This document shows positions 1-7,750 of a stretch of DNA of 10,293 nt, one piece after another (position 1 is the first letter of the stretch; every line of letters starts with the position of its first letter). The DNA comes from Chrysochromulina tobinii (lineage: Eukaryota; Haptophyta; Prymnesiales; Chrysochromulinaceae). A model generated the notes under the pieces. That model was given only the letters and a program-made list of their open reading frames with translations, was not told where the DNA came from and searched no databases. The position numbers and the translations under genes were made by a program. The stretch lies in assembly GCA_001275005.1 (NCBI GenBank), contig JWZX01002486.1, positions 1 to 10,293 of the forward strand, in the 5' to 3' direction.

Positions 1-2863
1 GCGACGACGGCGCTGGCGCCCACGGCGGCGCTCGAGGGAGCGCCCTCGTCGTGCGCAGCGCCGTGGCGGGCGCCGTGGTGGGCGCCGTGGCGGGCGCCGT
101 GGTGGGCGCGAGTCGCGCCGCCGCCATCCGCCGTGTCGAGCACCGCGGAGGGCGCCGTGTCGAGCACCGCCGAGAGTCGTCGGAGGCTCGGGAGGAGGGT
201 CGCTCGCAAGTTGAAGAGCTGTGGAAGAGCGTCCATCGACCACTTGACCGTTAGAGGCAATCAGAGGCAATCAGAGGCAATCAGAGGCAATCAGACGTAC
301 CTGTGGAAGAGCGTCAATCGACCACTTGACCGTTGCGATCCATGCGAGCGTCGAGAAGGCCACCTGATGAGGGAGGCAATCAGCATGCAATTAGAGGCAA
401 TCAGCATGCACTCAGATCCATGCGAGCGTCGAGAAGGCCACCTGCGGGCCATTAGAGGCAATCAGAGGCAATCAGAGGCAACTAGAAGCAATCAGACGTA
501 CCTGCGGGCTCAGAGGTCGACCGAGCACCGCCACGTACCAGCTGAAGATGGAGACGGGCACTGCCTGGGAGAGCAGCCCGCACACGAGCGTGATGAGAGC
601 TCCTAAATAGCGAAGCGTCTTGAGTTGACGAAGCTCGGCCTCTCGCGCGGCCCCGAGGCCGCTCACCTGCCAAATATGGCAACGAGTGCAGTCATGGGCC
701 ATCATACATGTAATTGGACCAGCAATCAGGGGCGCTCACCCCATGCCGCCTCGGCGCCGCAATCAGCGTCAATCAGCGTCATCAAGCTCACCCCATGCAG
801 CCTCGGCGCCGTACACCTTGATGACGCTGATTGCGCGCACGATCTCGGCCACGAGCTCACCGCGCTCATCACGGCACTCCTGCAGCCGCACGCGCGTGCA
901 ATCAGGCACGTCATCAGGCACGTCATCAGGCGTCATCAGGGACGCAATCACGTGTCATCAGCACCTGCAATCTGCGCTGCACGGGCGTCATCGCGCGCGC
1001 GAGGCCGGCGGAGGCAAAGTTGGAGACGATCAAGCACCCAATCCCCACAGCGGCCGCCGATCCGACGAGCTTCCACATCATGAAGAGCACCTGCCATATT
1101 AGGGACGCGATTTGAAAGGCCATGTTAGGGACACACGCAGGCAGATCGCGTCTGGCATCTCAGAGACCGCAAACAGGCGCGCCATCAGTGGCCATTGGAG
1201 TTGCAATCACCAGCGGGAGCGAGGCGAGTGACCACGACCAGCACGCCAGCACCCAAACGAACCATGCAATCCGGCCGATCAGGTCCGCATCCGTGGCCAT
1301 TAGGTTCGTCAACTTGCCCGTGGACGTCGTCGCGCCCAACTCGGCGCCCTCCTCGGCCGCACCCACGACCCTCGTGCCCTGCCACGTGGCGCTCGGGACG
1401 GCGCTCTTCTGTGCTCGCGCCCTGTCATCACCATCGAACGGAGCACGCCAATCAGCAGCCATGAGCGATACTCAGATACACTCGGATGCTCCCATAATCA
1501 CTCAGAATCACTCAGAATCACTCAGATTCACTCAGATTCACTCAGATTCACTCACACAGATTCACTCAGATTCACTCAGCGATACTCAGATGCCATCAGC
1601 TCACCGGTTCGCCACCGTCGATCGGAACACTCCGAGAAGCAGCATCGAGCGGAAGTTATTGGCCGCGCGTGCCTGATGAGGGCGGCAATCAAGCAGTCCT
1701 CAGCCGCAATCCATACGCAATCGACACGCAATCAGCATGGAGAGGAAGTTGATGAGCGTGTCGAGTAGAAGTAGCAGAGCTCCATGCACGTGACCCGGGC
1801 GAGCAATCAGCTTGCACTCAGAGGCAATCAGCATGCAATTACAGAGTAGAAGTAGCAGAGCTCCATGCACGTGACCCGGACGAGCATCGAGAGGGAGAGG
1901 AGGATGACTAGCCCGAGCTGACGCCACAGCCACGGCGTGCTACTCACGGTACTGACGAGCACTGAGGAGTCCCACTGATGAGCACTGATGACGTCCTGAT
2001 GAGCACTGATGACGTCCTGATGAGCACTGATGACGTCCAGGCCCGATCTCGAGCCGATCTCGCCCGAGCTCGAGCCGATCTCGCCCGAGCTCGGCTCTGC
2101 AGCGTCCTCGGACTGCAGGAGGCTGCGCATGTAAACGCAGGATCGGGATCGACGAGCATGCACTTAGATGCATGCACTCAGATGCGTGCACTCAGATGCA
2201 TGCACTCAGATGCATGCACTCAGATGCACTCAGTGGCCCGAGCGCACCTGTGGAGCAGGATCGGGTCCACGAACATGCAATCAGGCACGTCATCAGGGAC
2301 GCAATCACGTGTCATCAGCACCTGTGGAGCAAGATCGGGTCCACGAACATGCAGCCCTGGAAGAGCCAGCCGGCGACAAATGACTGGAGGAAGACGGCGC
2401 GCTGAACGGCATACACGCCCAGAAACGTGAGCCGCCATGGGCCTCGGCGCCGACCGCGCGCCCATGCGGCCACAAAGCGAGCGTACAGCCGCTGCGGTCG
2501 GTCGGCAAGGGGCAGCTGCGGCAGGTCCGCCGGCTCGAGCTTGCCGTTGCGGAGGGCGGTGGTGAGCGTCGGCATGGCCCACCAGAACGAGAGCTTGGAT
2601 GCAATCGAGGCGTCGTCGAGGGAATCGCGCGCCGCACCCTCAGCCGTCGTGCAGCAGCAGCCGACGATGAGCGTCACCAGGAGCAGCGCCGCGCAGGCGA
2701 GCAGCGCGAGCGCGCCCTGTGCGGCGAGATCGGCATGACCATCCCAGGGCCAGTCGGTTGGGATCTCCAGCACGCGATGGACGCCCAGGACATAAATCAG
2801 CGCGGCCGAGCCGGCCGCTGCTGCGAGGGCGGCCGCCGCGAGCGCGAGGAGTCGCCGACGCAT
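1..2863 (-). CDS. ABCC/MRP-type ABC transporter, N-terminal part, nine exons, 3' end outside window
   Basis: Start is the ATG at 2863. Exons read leftwards: 2863-2322, 2122-1843, 1672-1605, 1421-1211, 1090-965, 879-about 792, about 666-502, 363-301, 218-1 (open). Reading phase agrees at every junction except exon 6/7. The product (about 587 aa here) has two membrane segments near residues 5-27 and 49-71, then the linker typical of ABCC exporters (SKLSFWWAMPTL, LEPADLPQLP). Transmembrane domain 1 follows: YFYS/FRSMLLLGVFRSTV, the hallmark TSTGKLTNLMATDAD, the helix WKLVGSAAAVGIGCLIV, then DERGELVAEIVRAISVIKVY and AREAELRQLKTLRYLGAL, and DALPQLFNLRATLLPSL just before the expected first nucleotide-binding domain. 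No Walker motif falls in the window. The family exports conjugated organic anions and drugs across plasma or vacuolar membranes; substrate here is unknown. The family call is firm; exact splice sites are inferred. Confidence 0.85.
61..118 (-). repeat. Coding 12-nt tandem repeat giving a His/Gly/Ala/Arg-rich tract in the transporter
   Basis: On the given strand GCCGTGGTGGGC and GCCGTGGCGGGC alternate at a 12-nt period. In the transporter frame this gives alternating HHGA and RHGA units. Just before it, a duplicated SAVLDTA segment (around 137-175) precedes the tract. The tract lies where ABCC proteins link the first transmembrane domain to the first nucleotide-binding domain, so it is probably a disordered cytosolic insert. 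Confidence 0.6.
219..334 (-). repeat. Exon-end duplication flanking transporter intron 8
   Basis: The 34 nt at 301-334 (last bases of exon 8) recur at 219-252 with one mismatch. The intron (300-219) starts with the GTACGTC donor right after the first copy and ends on the CACAG that closes the second copy. The intron is therefore one duplicated exon end plus four roughly 10-nt GAGGCAATCA units. Confidence 0.85.
337..444 (-). repeat. Exon-start duplication inside transporter intron 7
   Basis: The 30 nt at 337-366 (start of exon 8 plus its CAG acceptor) recur identically at 415-444 inside the intron (501-364). The intronic copy is preceded in the minus direction by GCCCGCAG, itself a repeat of the exon 7 end at 502-509, so it has its own candidate acceptor. 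GCAATCAG-type units fill the space between copies. Confidence 0.85.
734..811 (-). repeat. Exon-end duplication in transporter intron 6
   Basis: The 26 nt at 786-811 (end of exon 6 with its GTGAGC donor) recur at 734-759 with one mismatch. Two copies of a 10-nt AATCAGCGTC unit lie between them. Both copies keep a usable GTGAGC. Confidence 0.8.
1429..1642 (-). repeat. Diverged exon duplication plus 10-nt minisatellite around transporter intron 3
   Basis: The 30 nt at 1613-1642 in exon 3 match 1429-1458 at 23 positions; the second copy sits just before the intron 3 acceptor at 1422. Between them, about 1498-1580, lies a tandem array of a 10-nt unit of the ACTCAGATTC type. The copy looks like an older version of the boundary duplications seen elsewhere. 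Confidence 0.55.
1763..1886 (-). repeat. Exon-end duplication in transporter intron 2
   Basis: A 43-nt segment at 1844-1886, the end of exon 2 encoding VTCMELCYFYS, recurs at 1763-1805 inside the intron with one mismatch. The intron is placed at 1842-1673 (GTAATT to CATCAG), which joins phase 0 to phase 0. The copy in the intron has lost the GTAATT donor. Confidence 0.8.
1975..2037 (-). repeat. In-frame 21-nt x3 coding repeat in transporter exon 2
   Basis: Three exact 21-nt units at 1975-1995, 1996-2016 and 2017-2037 encode the heptapeptide DVISAHQ three times. Each unit contains CATCAG twice when read on the minus strand, the same hexamer that ends many introns here. The tract is unusual for an ABCC transmembrane domain and lies in a hydrophilic stretch between membrane segments. 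Confidence 0.8.
2050..2091 (-). repeat. In-frame 21-nt x2 coding repeat (SSGEIGS) in transporter exon 2
   Basis: Units at 2050-2070 and 2071-2091 are identical, with a partial further unit on the left flank. They encode SSGEIGS-like repeats directly before the DVISAHQ repeats, so exon 2 holds two adjacent heptapeptide-type expansions. Confidence 0.75.
2158..2234 (-). repeat. 14-nt minisatellite in transporter intron 1
   Basis: About five units of a 14-nt sequence of the form GCACTCAGATGCAT sit in tandem in the middle of intron 1 (2321-2123). They belong to the same CTCAG/AATCAG repeat style as the other introns but with their own period. Confidence 0.75.
2244..2353 (-). repeat. Exon-end duplication in transporter intron 1
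   Basis: The 36 nt at 2318-2353 (end of exon 1 with donor GTGC) recur at 2244-2279 with one mismatch, 74 nt away inside the intron. The intronic copy keeps CACAG followed by GTGC, so a second donor is available; the intervening DNA holds CCTGATTGC-type units on the minus strand. Confidence 0.85.
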
Positions 2864-3464
2864 TGACACTCGCCCGATATGGCAGGCGCTGCTATTTGCT
2901 CAATACAGCGCTTCTTCCTGCGCTCAAACAAACGACAAACCACCCTAGCTCAATACAGTACTTGTACAGACCGGTGGAGGGTGCGTCGCCGGCCGCGTCA
3001 GAACCATTCGCCCTCCTGCTGCTGCACCTGCAGATCTCGTTGAGGTGATGTATCCATGGATGTATCGCTAGTAACGCGACCTTGCGGGCATGATCATTCA
3101 TCTGTGATCTTTCTGTGATCTATCTCATTGAGGTGATGTATCGCTAACGCGACCTTGCGGCTATCATTCTGTGATCTGATGACACCACCCGTGTCGGAAG
3201 TGACGATGATGAACTTGTGCGATCATGGACCGAGCAAAGTCTCTGAGCACGCGGGGGCGAGTGGTCTGTCTTTGGCGTGTGCGGAACAGTCAGAGCAACC
3301 CGCAACACGACGCGTTCACCCGCCCTAACTTTTGTGTGGACCACCAGTCAGAGCTACCGGTACACCGGGTGCGCTGCCGTGACGAGCTTCGGGTGCGCAG
3401 CCGTGTCGTGCTCGCCAAGCAAGCAAGCAAGCTTGCTTGTGCTCGCCGACGCAACATTATGAGC
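2864..3464. other. Spacer upstream of the transporter with short direct repeats; no convincing gene
   Basis: No reading frame here looks like a conserved protein. It should hold the 5' flank of the transporter gene. Visible structure: AGCTCAATACAG-like sequence twice (about 2897 and 2948); a direct repeat of TTGAGGTGATGTATC with CGCTA and ACGCGACCTTGCGG at 3040-3089 and 3128-3160; repeated CTGTGATCT near 3100-3176; and an imperfect 21-22 nt tandem CGGGTGCGC(A/T)GCCGTG near 3366-3410. No TATA box can be named with confidence. Confidence 0.5.
3424..3439. repeat. 16-nt perfect palindrome centred on AAGCTT
   Basis: CAAGCAAGCTTGCTTG is self-complementary over all 16 bases and follows further AAGC units. 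The direct repeat GTGCTCGCC flanks it on both sides (about 3408-3416 and 3439-3447). It could be a dimeric-factor site or only a slippage product; nothing else decides. Confidence 0.4.
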
Positions 3465-3521
3465 GCGGCCTGCAGGAGCGTCGTGGGTCTGCAGCCGTTG
3501 CGTGGACCACTTCTCGGCGGG
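3465..3521 (-). pseudogene. Degenerate partial copy of the CSN2 last exon
   Basis: The stretch resembles 3590-3638 inside the CSN2 terminal exon: both share a GGAGCGTC, CTGCAG, then GCGTGG(A/C)CCACTTCTCGGC order. The copy has a few extra bases between the blocks, lacks the reading frame, and lies about 120 nt downstream of the gene. It is best read as a decayed tandem duplication of the 3' end, not a second gene. Confidence 0.55.
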
Positions 3522-3579
3522 TCGGTACTGCCAAATTAGGGTCGGTACTGCCTAATTAGGGTCGGCAGTGCCTACGCCA
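3520..3579 (-). repeat. 20-nt x3 tandem repeat overlapping the CSN2 stop
   Basis: Units at 3520-3539 and 3540-3559 differ at one base; a third, degraded unit at 3560-3579 overlaps the stop codon at 3572-3574. On the minus strand each unit contains CCTAATTAGGCAG or CCTAATTTGGCAG, very like the 3' ends of some introns in this window (TTTGGCAG before the CSN2 last exon). Confidence 0.75.
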
Positions 3580-5488
3580 GCTTGCCGATCACGGCTTGCT
3601 GGAGCGTCTGCAGCTGCGTGGCCCACTTCTCGGCCGCCTGATACTTGGCCTTGTCTGTTGAGGACTGGTTGAGATGCAGCTGCTGCGAGAGCTGATCGAT
3701 CGAGCCGTCGATCATGCCGTCGAGTATCAAGGTGACCAAGAGCTGCTCGACCTCGGCCGGCGAGATATTGATCTCGCGCGCGATGAAGCCGATCGAGATG
3801 CGCGTGTACGGCTTGATGACCTTGAGCAGCACCTGCCAAATCGGGCGATCGGACGGACTCAGATGGTGACAATCCATCGCAATCAGGCGGGATCACGTCC
3901 GCATGTTCTTGAGCAGGCCATCCATGGCCATCAATGCCAATCAATGGCGATCCATGCCAATCAATGGCAATCAATGCCAATCAATGCAATCAATGGCACT
4001 CACCTGCGTGCGGATGTTCTTGAGCAAGTCATCAATGTAGGCCTTGATGAACGCGTCGCCCATCACTGAACGCGAGTTCTGCGAGCGATACGACGGAACG
4101 GCCCCATCAGACGGCAATCAAGAGGCGACCAGACGGCAATCAAGAGGCGACCAGAAGGCAATCAGAAGGCACTCGCCTGCTTCAGAAGCTTCTCAAACTC
4201 GCGGATCTCGTTCTTCAATCAAGATGCAATCAGACGGCAATAAGATGCAATCAGAAGGCGCTCGCCTGCTTCAGAAGCTACTCAAACTCGCGGATCTCAT
4301 TCTTCATGTACGCGGAGACGAGGTTGGTCATTGCGACGATCTCCGGGTCGTTCTTGTACGGCTTCGCCTCCTGTGAGTCGAACGGGTTGATGTCGGAATT
4401 CATCAGCATGTTCGCGAGCACGAGGTACTTGAGACACTGCACGCGTCGCTGCACGCCCGCCTCGTCGTAGTTCTTAAAGGCCTCGAAAAAGTCGTTACGC
4501 GCCTTTTCCCACTCGCGCTGCACCATGTGCATCTTGCCGCCGCACTCTCGGATGACGCCCATAATCTTCGGGTGAGGGATTGCGCTCTTAATCTCAAGCG
4601 CCTTCGTGTACCTTTGAGGAGAGAGGGGACGCAAGAGTCGCACTCAGAGGCCATCAGAGGCCATCAGACGCCATCAGGCGCTCGTCATCTCGAGCGCATC
4701 TCGAGCGCCGTCGTGTACAGTGACGCGAGCTTCTTGTTGTTCTTGGTCTCCGTGTACATTTGGATCTCGAGCGCGTAGACCTCGAGAAGCTGGGTGCCCT
4801 TTTTCAAGTCGTCCTCGCCTGATGATGGGGGGAGGAGGGGGGGGGGATTGGGCAACTCAGATTCTCACCGTCCTCGCCCTCGCAACTCTTGTGGAGCTCC
4901 TTGAGGATTCGTCACTGGCAATCAGTGGTCATCATTGGTCCTCAGTGGTCCTCAGTGGTCCTCACCGTCCTCGCCCTCGCAACTCTTGTGGAGCTCCTTG
5001 AGGATGCGCTGGAGCCTTCCGTACTCCTCGCGATCAAACCAGAGCTTGCCCAGCCGCAGGTTGGTCTTGAACCAGAGCCGGTCGTTCTTCGCCTCCATGA
5101 GCGCCGCGAGCGTGATCTCGTAAAAGTTCTGCAGCAGCTCCATTTGCTCCGTCGCCGAGTAGAGGTCGAGGATCTTGTTGATCACCTTCTCGGAGTAGTT
5201 GCGCGTGACCGCCGACTTGATGTACGTGAGCATCTGCTGGTACGCATCCATCATCTTGGCGTGGTTGCCCTGCTTGAAGTGCAGCTTCACCATCTGCTTG
5301 TACGCTTTGAAGCCCCACTCGCCCTTCTCATCCTCCATGCTCACCACCTCCTTGAAGCTCGCGAGCGCTTTCTCCACGTCCCCCTCCGCCAGATCGCCCT
5401 TGGCATTGTAGTACCGGTTCTCGATGTTCACATCCTCCTCGTCCTGGTCGTCGTCCGAGTACTCGAAGCCGTAGTCGTCGTCCGACAT
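3572..5488 (-). CDS. CSN2: COP9 signalosome complex subunit 2 (CSN2)
   Basis: Start ATG at 5488, stop at 3572-3574. Coding segments: 5488-4966, 4818-4719, 4611-4281, about 4191-4177, 4078-4004, 3832-3572; they sum to 434 codons, against about 443 in animals. The N terminus is acidic ([18 protein letters not shown]), then comes the helical-repeat scaffold with family blocks [60 protein letters not shown]. The PCI/winged-helix end follows ([20 protein letters not shown]) and the C terminus QAVIGKLA matches the family. CSN2 is a scaffold subunit of the COP9 signalosome, which removes NEDD8 from cullins. Oddities: TAG at 4278-4280 inside one of two boundary copies, so the path between the third and fourth segments is uncertain, and a GC-AG intron (CAG/GCGAGT) at 4176-4079. 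Confidence 0.93.
3897..4032 (-). repeat. Diverged exon-end duplication in CSN2 intron 5
   Basis: The 26 nt at 4007-4032 (encoding the end of the fifth coding segment) recur at 3897-3922 with four mismatches. Between them run TCAATGGCAA and TCAATGCCAA units of 10 nt (about 3928-3996). The intron (4003-3833) has a GTGAGT donor and TTTGGCAG acceptor. Confidence 0.7.
4158..4306 (-). repeat. 60-nt boundary duplication in CSN2 intron 3, with TAG in one copy
   Basis: Segments 4247-4306 and 4158-4217 match over 60 nt with three differences. In the reading frame the first copy reads REFE-stop-LLKQ, the second REFEKLLKQ. Both end in CAG followed by GCGAG, a GC-type donor. GCAATCAG/GATGCAAT units lie between. 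Confidence 0.9.
4591..4718 (-). repeat. 21-nt duplication at both ends of CSN2 intron 2
   Basis: Segments 4698-4718 and 4591-4611 match with two differences. Both read GTACACGA on the minus strand: the first is the intron donor, the second is the start of the next exon behind AAAG. Joining at equivalent points restores [11 protein letters not shown] without loss, as expected if the intron arose from a tandem duplication. Confidence 0.8.
4864..5005 (-). repeat. 45-nt identical exon-end duplication in CSN2 intron 1
   Basis: The 45 nt at 4961-5005 (end of exon 1 plus GTGAG donor) recur unchanged at 4864-4908. Several 10-nt TGGTCCTCAG-type units lie between. The intron (4965-4819) ends in CATCATCAG preceded by a C-rich run on the minus strand. 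Confidence 0.9.
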
Positions 5489-5762
5489 GGCCGCGCACGC
5501 GCCGTCGGGCCGTCGCACCCTGCGGCCGAGCGTGCCGCGTTTCACAAGCGTTCCGGTGTGAAAGAAGAGTCGAAGAAAGAGGACACACTTTCTAAAAAAC
5601 TGAAATCTAGATGGCTCTCATCTGGTCGTCTCACAGCTTGAATCTTCGCACCCGGGAGCGGAGCGAACGCCCTGGTGAGCGCCCCTCGCAAGCCCCCACA
5701 GGGGGCGAGCGCCATGGCGAGCGCCCACGCAAGCCCCCAAGCCGGCACCAAGCCCTCGTGTG
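5489..5762. promoter_or_regulatory. Spacer between CSN2 and the acylated low-complexity gene
   Basis: This must hold the CSN2 promoter/5' leader and the 3' end of the next minus-strand gene. It contains a duplicated block of the form GAGCGCC followed by CGCAAGCCCCC (about 5679-5700 and 5719-5740), the near-palindrome GGCGAGCGCCATGGCGAGCG, and CCCCCACAGGGGG, which can fold into a short hairpin. No core promoter element stands out. Confidence 0.4.
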
Positions 5763-6193
5763 TTACAATGCGTCTCTCGCCCTTTCAGCCGCGAGAGAGC
5801 CCAGGATCTGCACGCGCCGCGCCGCCGCCGCCGTCGCATTCGCTGCTTTGGCGGCGCTCGCCTTCGCCGCGCCCGCGCCCGGGAGCGCCTTGGCGGCAGC
5901 TGCCGTCGCCTTGGCCGCCGCCGCCGTCGCCGTTGCGGCCCTCTCTGCACCCGGAACATGCTTCATCGTCGCCTCCGTAGTCGCCTTCGTCGCCGCCGCT
6001 GTTGCGCTGGCGGTCGCCTTGGTCGCCGCCACTGTTACCTTGGCCGTCGCCTTCGCCGCCCTCGCCGCCGCCGCCGCCGCTGCGCCGCCGCCTGGCATTC
6101 GCTTCGCCGCTTTCGCCGTCGCCGTCGCCGCCCTCGCTGCAGCTCGTACCGCCAAAACTCCCGCCCTCGCTCGAGGCTTTCGAACGCGCAGAC

Positions 6194-6225
<32 letters not shown>

Positions 6226-7567
6226 ACCTCGTTCTCGTCGTGGTCGCCATAGGCATAGTCTCCGTCCTCGTCCTCCGCCGCCTGATGAGGGACTCAATCA
6301 GCATGCAATCAGAGGCAATCATAGGCATCGTCTCCGTCCTCGTCCTCCGCCGCCTGATGAGGGACGCAATCAGGGGCCATCCGCGCCAATCAACGACCAT
6401 CACCTCGTCGTGATCAGCAGTGATGAGGGACGCAATCAGCATGCACTCAGTCGCAATCAACGACCATCACCTCGTCGTGATCGGCAGGCCGTTTCCACGC
6501 TGCCTCCTCCTCCTCCTCCGCGGCCTCGCGCCGCCTGGTTAGAATAGCCTCGAGCCGGCCCTCCACCTGATGAGGGAGGCAATCAATTGCAATCAGTTGC
6601 AATCAGTTGCAATCAGTTGCAATCAGCATGCAAAAGCCTCGAGCCGGCCCTCCACCTGATGAGGGATGCAATCAGTCGCAATCATATTGCAATAATGTTG
6701 CAATCAGCATGCAATTAGTCGCAACCAGCATGCATTCAGTCGCAACCAGCATGCATCCAGTCGCAATCCGCAGTGCCATCAGCGCCAATCAGTGCCCATC
6801 ATCAGCGCCCATCATCAGCGCCAACCACGCATCTGGGCCACCTCCATGCCAGGGATGAACCTTGATGAGAGAGGCAATCAGTCGCAATCAGCATGCACTC
6901 AGTCGCAATCAGCATGCACCTGGGCCACCTCCATGCCAGGGATGAACCTCGCGGGCGGAGGCAAGGTCGGAGGGTGTCGTCCGTTGGCTTCGGCCGCCCC
7001 GTTCGCCGCCACCGTCGCCGCCGCCCTGGCCGCCGCTGCCGCTGCCGCTGCTGCTGTGGCCTTCGCCTTCGCCGCCGCCGCAGCGGCGGCCGTCGATGTC
7101 ACCCTTGCCGCCGCCGCCTCGGCCTCGGCATTGTGCCGCTTCTGTTGCTGCTCCGCTGCCGGCAAGGCGACAGTACACGTCTGCCTGGTCGCCGGCGAGG
7201 ACAGCACGCACGCCTGCCTGGCCGGCGCCTTGGCCGCCGCCGTCGTCGTCGGCTGAGTCGGCTGAGTCGGCGGCGGTGGAGGAGGCATCGCCTTGCCCGG
7301 CGCAGGGCGCGCAGGGTCGAGCAAGGCTAGCGCCTTTGCGGCCGCCACCGATGGCGGCGGCGGCGGCGGCGGCGGCGGAGGAGGAGGAGCACGTGCCGCG
7401 GTGAAGGTCGCCTTAATCTTTGGGTTACGGGGCGCCTCGTCGTCGCGCTCGGAGTAGGTGTCGCTCGAGCTGCGCGAGGTATTCAAGCGCATCTTTTGCA
7501 ACTTCTTGCCCGAAATCTCGACGCCGTCGGCATCCACCTCGACCGGCTTCGATGAGGGGCAGCCCAT
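5763..7567 (-). CDS. Predicted N-acylated Pro/Ala/Lys-rich protein, three exons, function unknown
   Basis: ATG at 7567; exons 7567-6920, 6566-6471 and 6281-5763, all joined in phase 0, give 420 aa. The start MGCPSSKP fits N-myristoylation at Gly2 with likely palmitoylation at Cys3, so the protein may sit on a membrane. A Ser/Arg/acidic stretch follows, then poly-Pro (about 61-72), a second Pro tract, and long Ala-rich segments. Exon 2 encodes a charged helix (RRREAAEEEEEAAWKR), exon 3 an acidic patch (DENEVEDEDEDEGEGG), then a long Ala/Lys/Thr region punctuated by MPGGG, HVPGAE and LPGAG. The Ala/Lys tail resembles linker-histone or phasin-like composition but no domain can be named. Splicing into one frame supports a real gene; low complexity makes homology hard to judge. 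Confidence 0.7.
6248..6365 (-). repeat. 46-nt exon-start duplication in intron 2 of the acylated-protein gene
   Basis: Segment 6248-6293 (exon 3 start plus CATCAG acceptor and CCCT tract) recurs at 6320-6365 with one mismatch. Each copy is preceded on the minus strand by its own CATCAG, so two candidate acceptors exist 72 nt apart. Confidence 0.88.
6388..6482 (-). repeat. 28-nt exon-end duplication in intron 2 of the acylated-protein gene
   Basis: Segments 6455-6482 and 6388-6415 are identical over 28 nt and include CACGACGAG followed by the GTGATGG donor. The same intron therefore carries copies of both its flanks. Confidence 0.88.
6546..6666 (-). repeat. 32-nt exon-start duplication in intron 1 of the acylated-protein gene
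   Basis: Segments 6546-6577 and 6635-6666 are identical over 32 nt, covering the acceptor CATCAG and the first bases of exon 2. A run of AATCAGTTGC 10-nt units (about 6581-6625) lies between. Confidence 0.88.
6833..6949 (-). repeat. 30-nt exon-end duplication in intron 1 of the acylated-protein gene
   Basis: Segments 6920-6949 (end of exon 1, FIPGMEVAQ) and 6833-6862 are identical over 30 nt. The intronic copy follows CATCAAG on the minus strand but lacks the GTGCATG donor found after the true exon. Confidence 0.85.
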
Positions 7568-7750
7568 GGCTGCGGGTCAGGGCGAGCGGGGCGATGAGGC
7601 TGGACGGCGAAGGAGCCCCTCGTGTTCTGGACGTCGTTTCGTCAATCGCTCGCGAAAGCATGTTCCCGGTCTCGGTCCCGCGTCCTCGGGTTCGTTTCAC
7701 GTGGCCTAGGGACAGGTCATTGAAAATAGTTTGGGTCTTCACGGCAATTC
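7568..7750. promoter_or_regulatory. Divergent promoter interval (183 nt)
   Basis: The two flanking genes start at 7567 (minus) and 7751 (plus), so both promoters and leaders must lie here unless leader exons exist elsewhere. The half next to the plus gene is AT-richer (GAAAATAGTTTGGG near 7722). No TATA box or Inr is certain. Confidence 0.5.

Noticed and set aside
1160-2191. Several independent small minus-strand genes
   Set aside because: They join as exons of one ABCC transporter in matching phases and in the family's residue order.
3225-3539. 104-aa plus-strand reading frame in the spacer
   Set aside because: It has no recognisable motif, runs through the palindrome and the degenerate CSN2 copy, and has a basic Arg-rich composition typical of chance frames in GC-rich DNA.
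3572-5488. CSN2 as a pseudogene because of the in-frame TAG
   Set aside because: All other segments are intact, in phase and well conserved to the last residue, and an intact copy of the affected codons exists 89 nt away; the TAG is flagged instead of calling the gene dead.
5611-6252. 213-aa plus-strand reading frame
   Set aside because: It is antisense to the Ala/Lys-rich exon 3 of the minus-strand gene. GC-rich codon bias opens such shadow frames, and the minus-strand frame is supported by splicing in phase.
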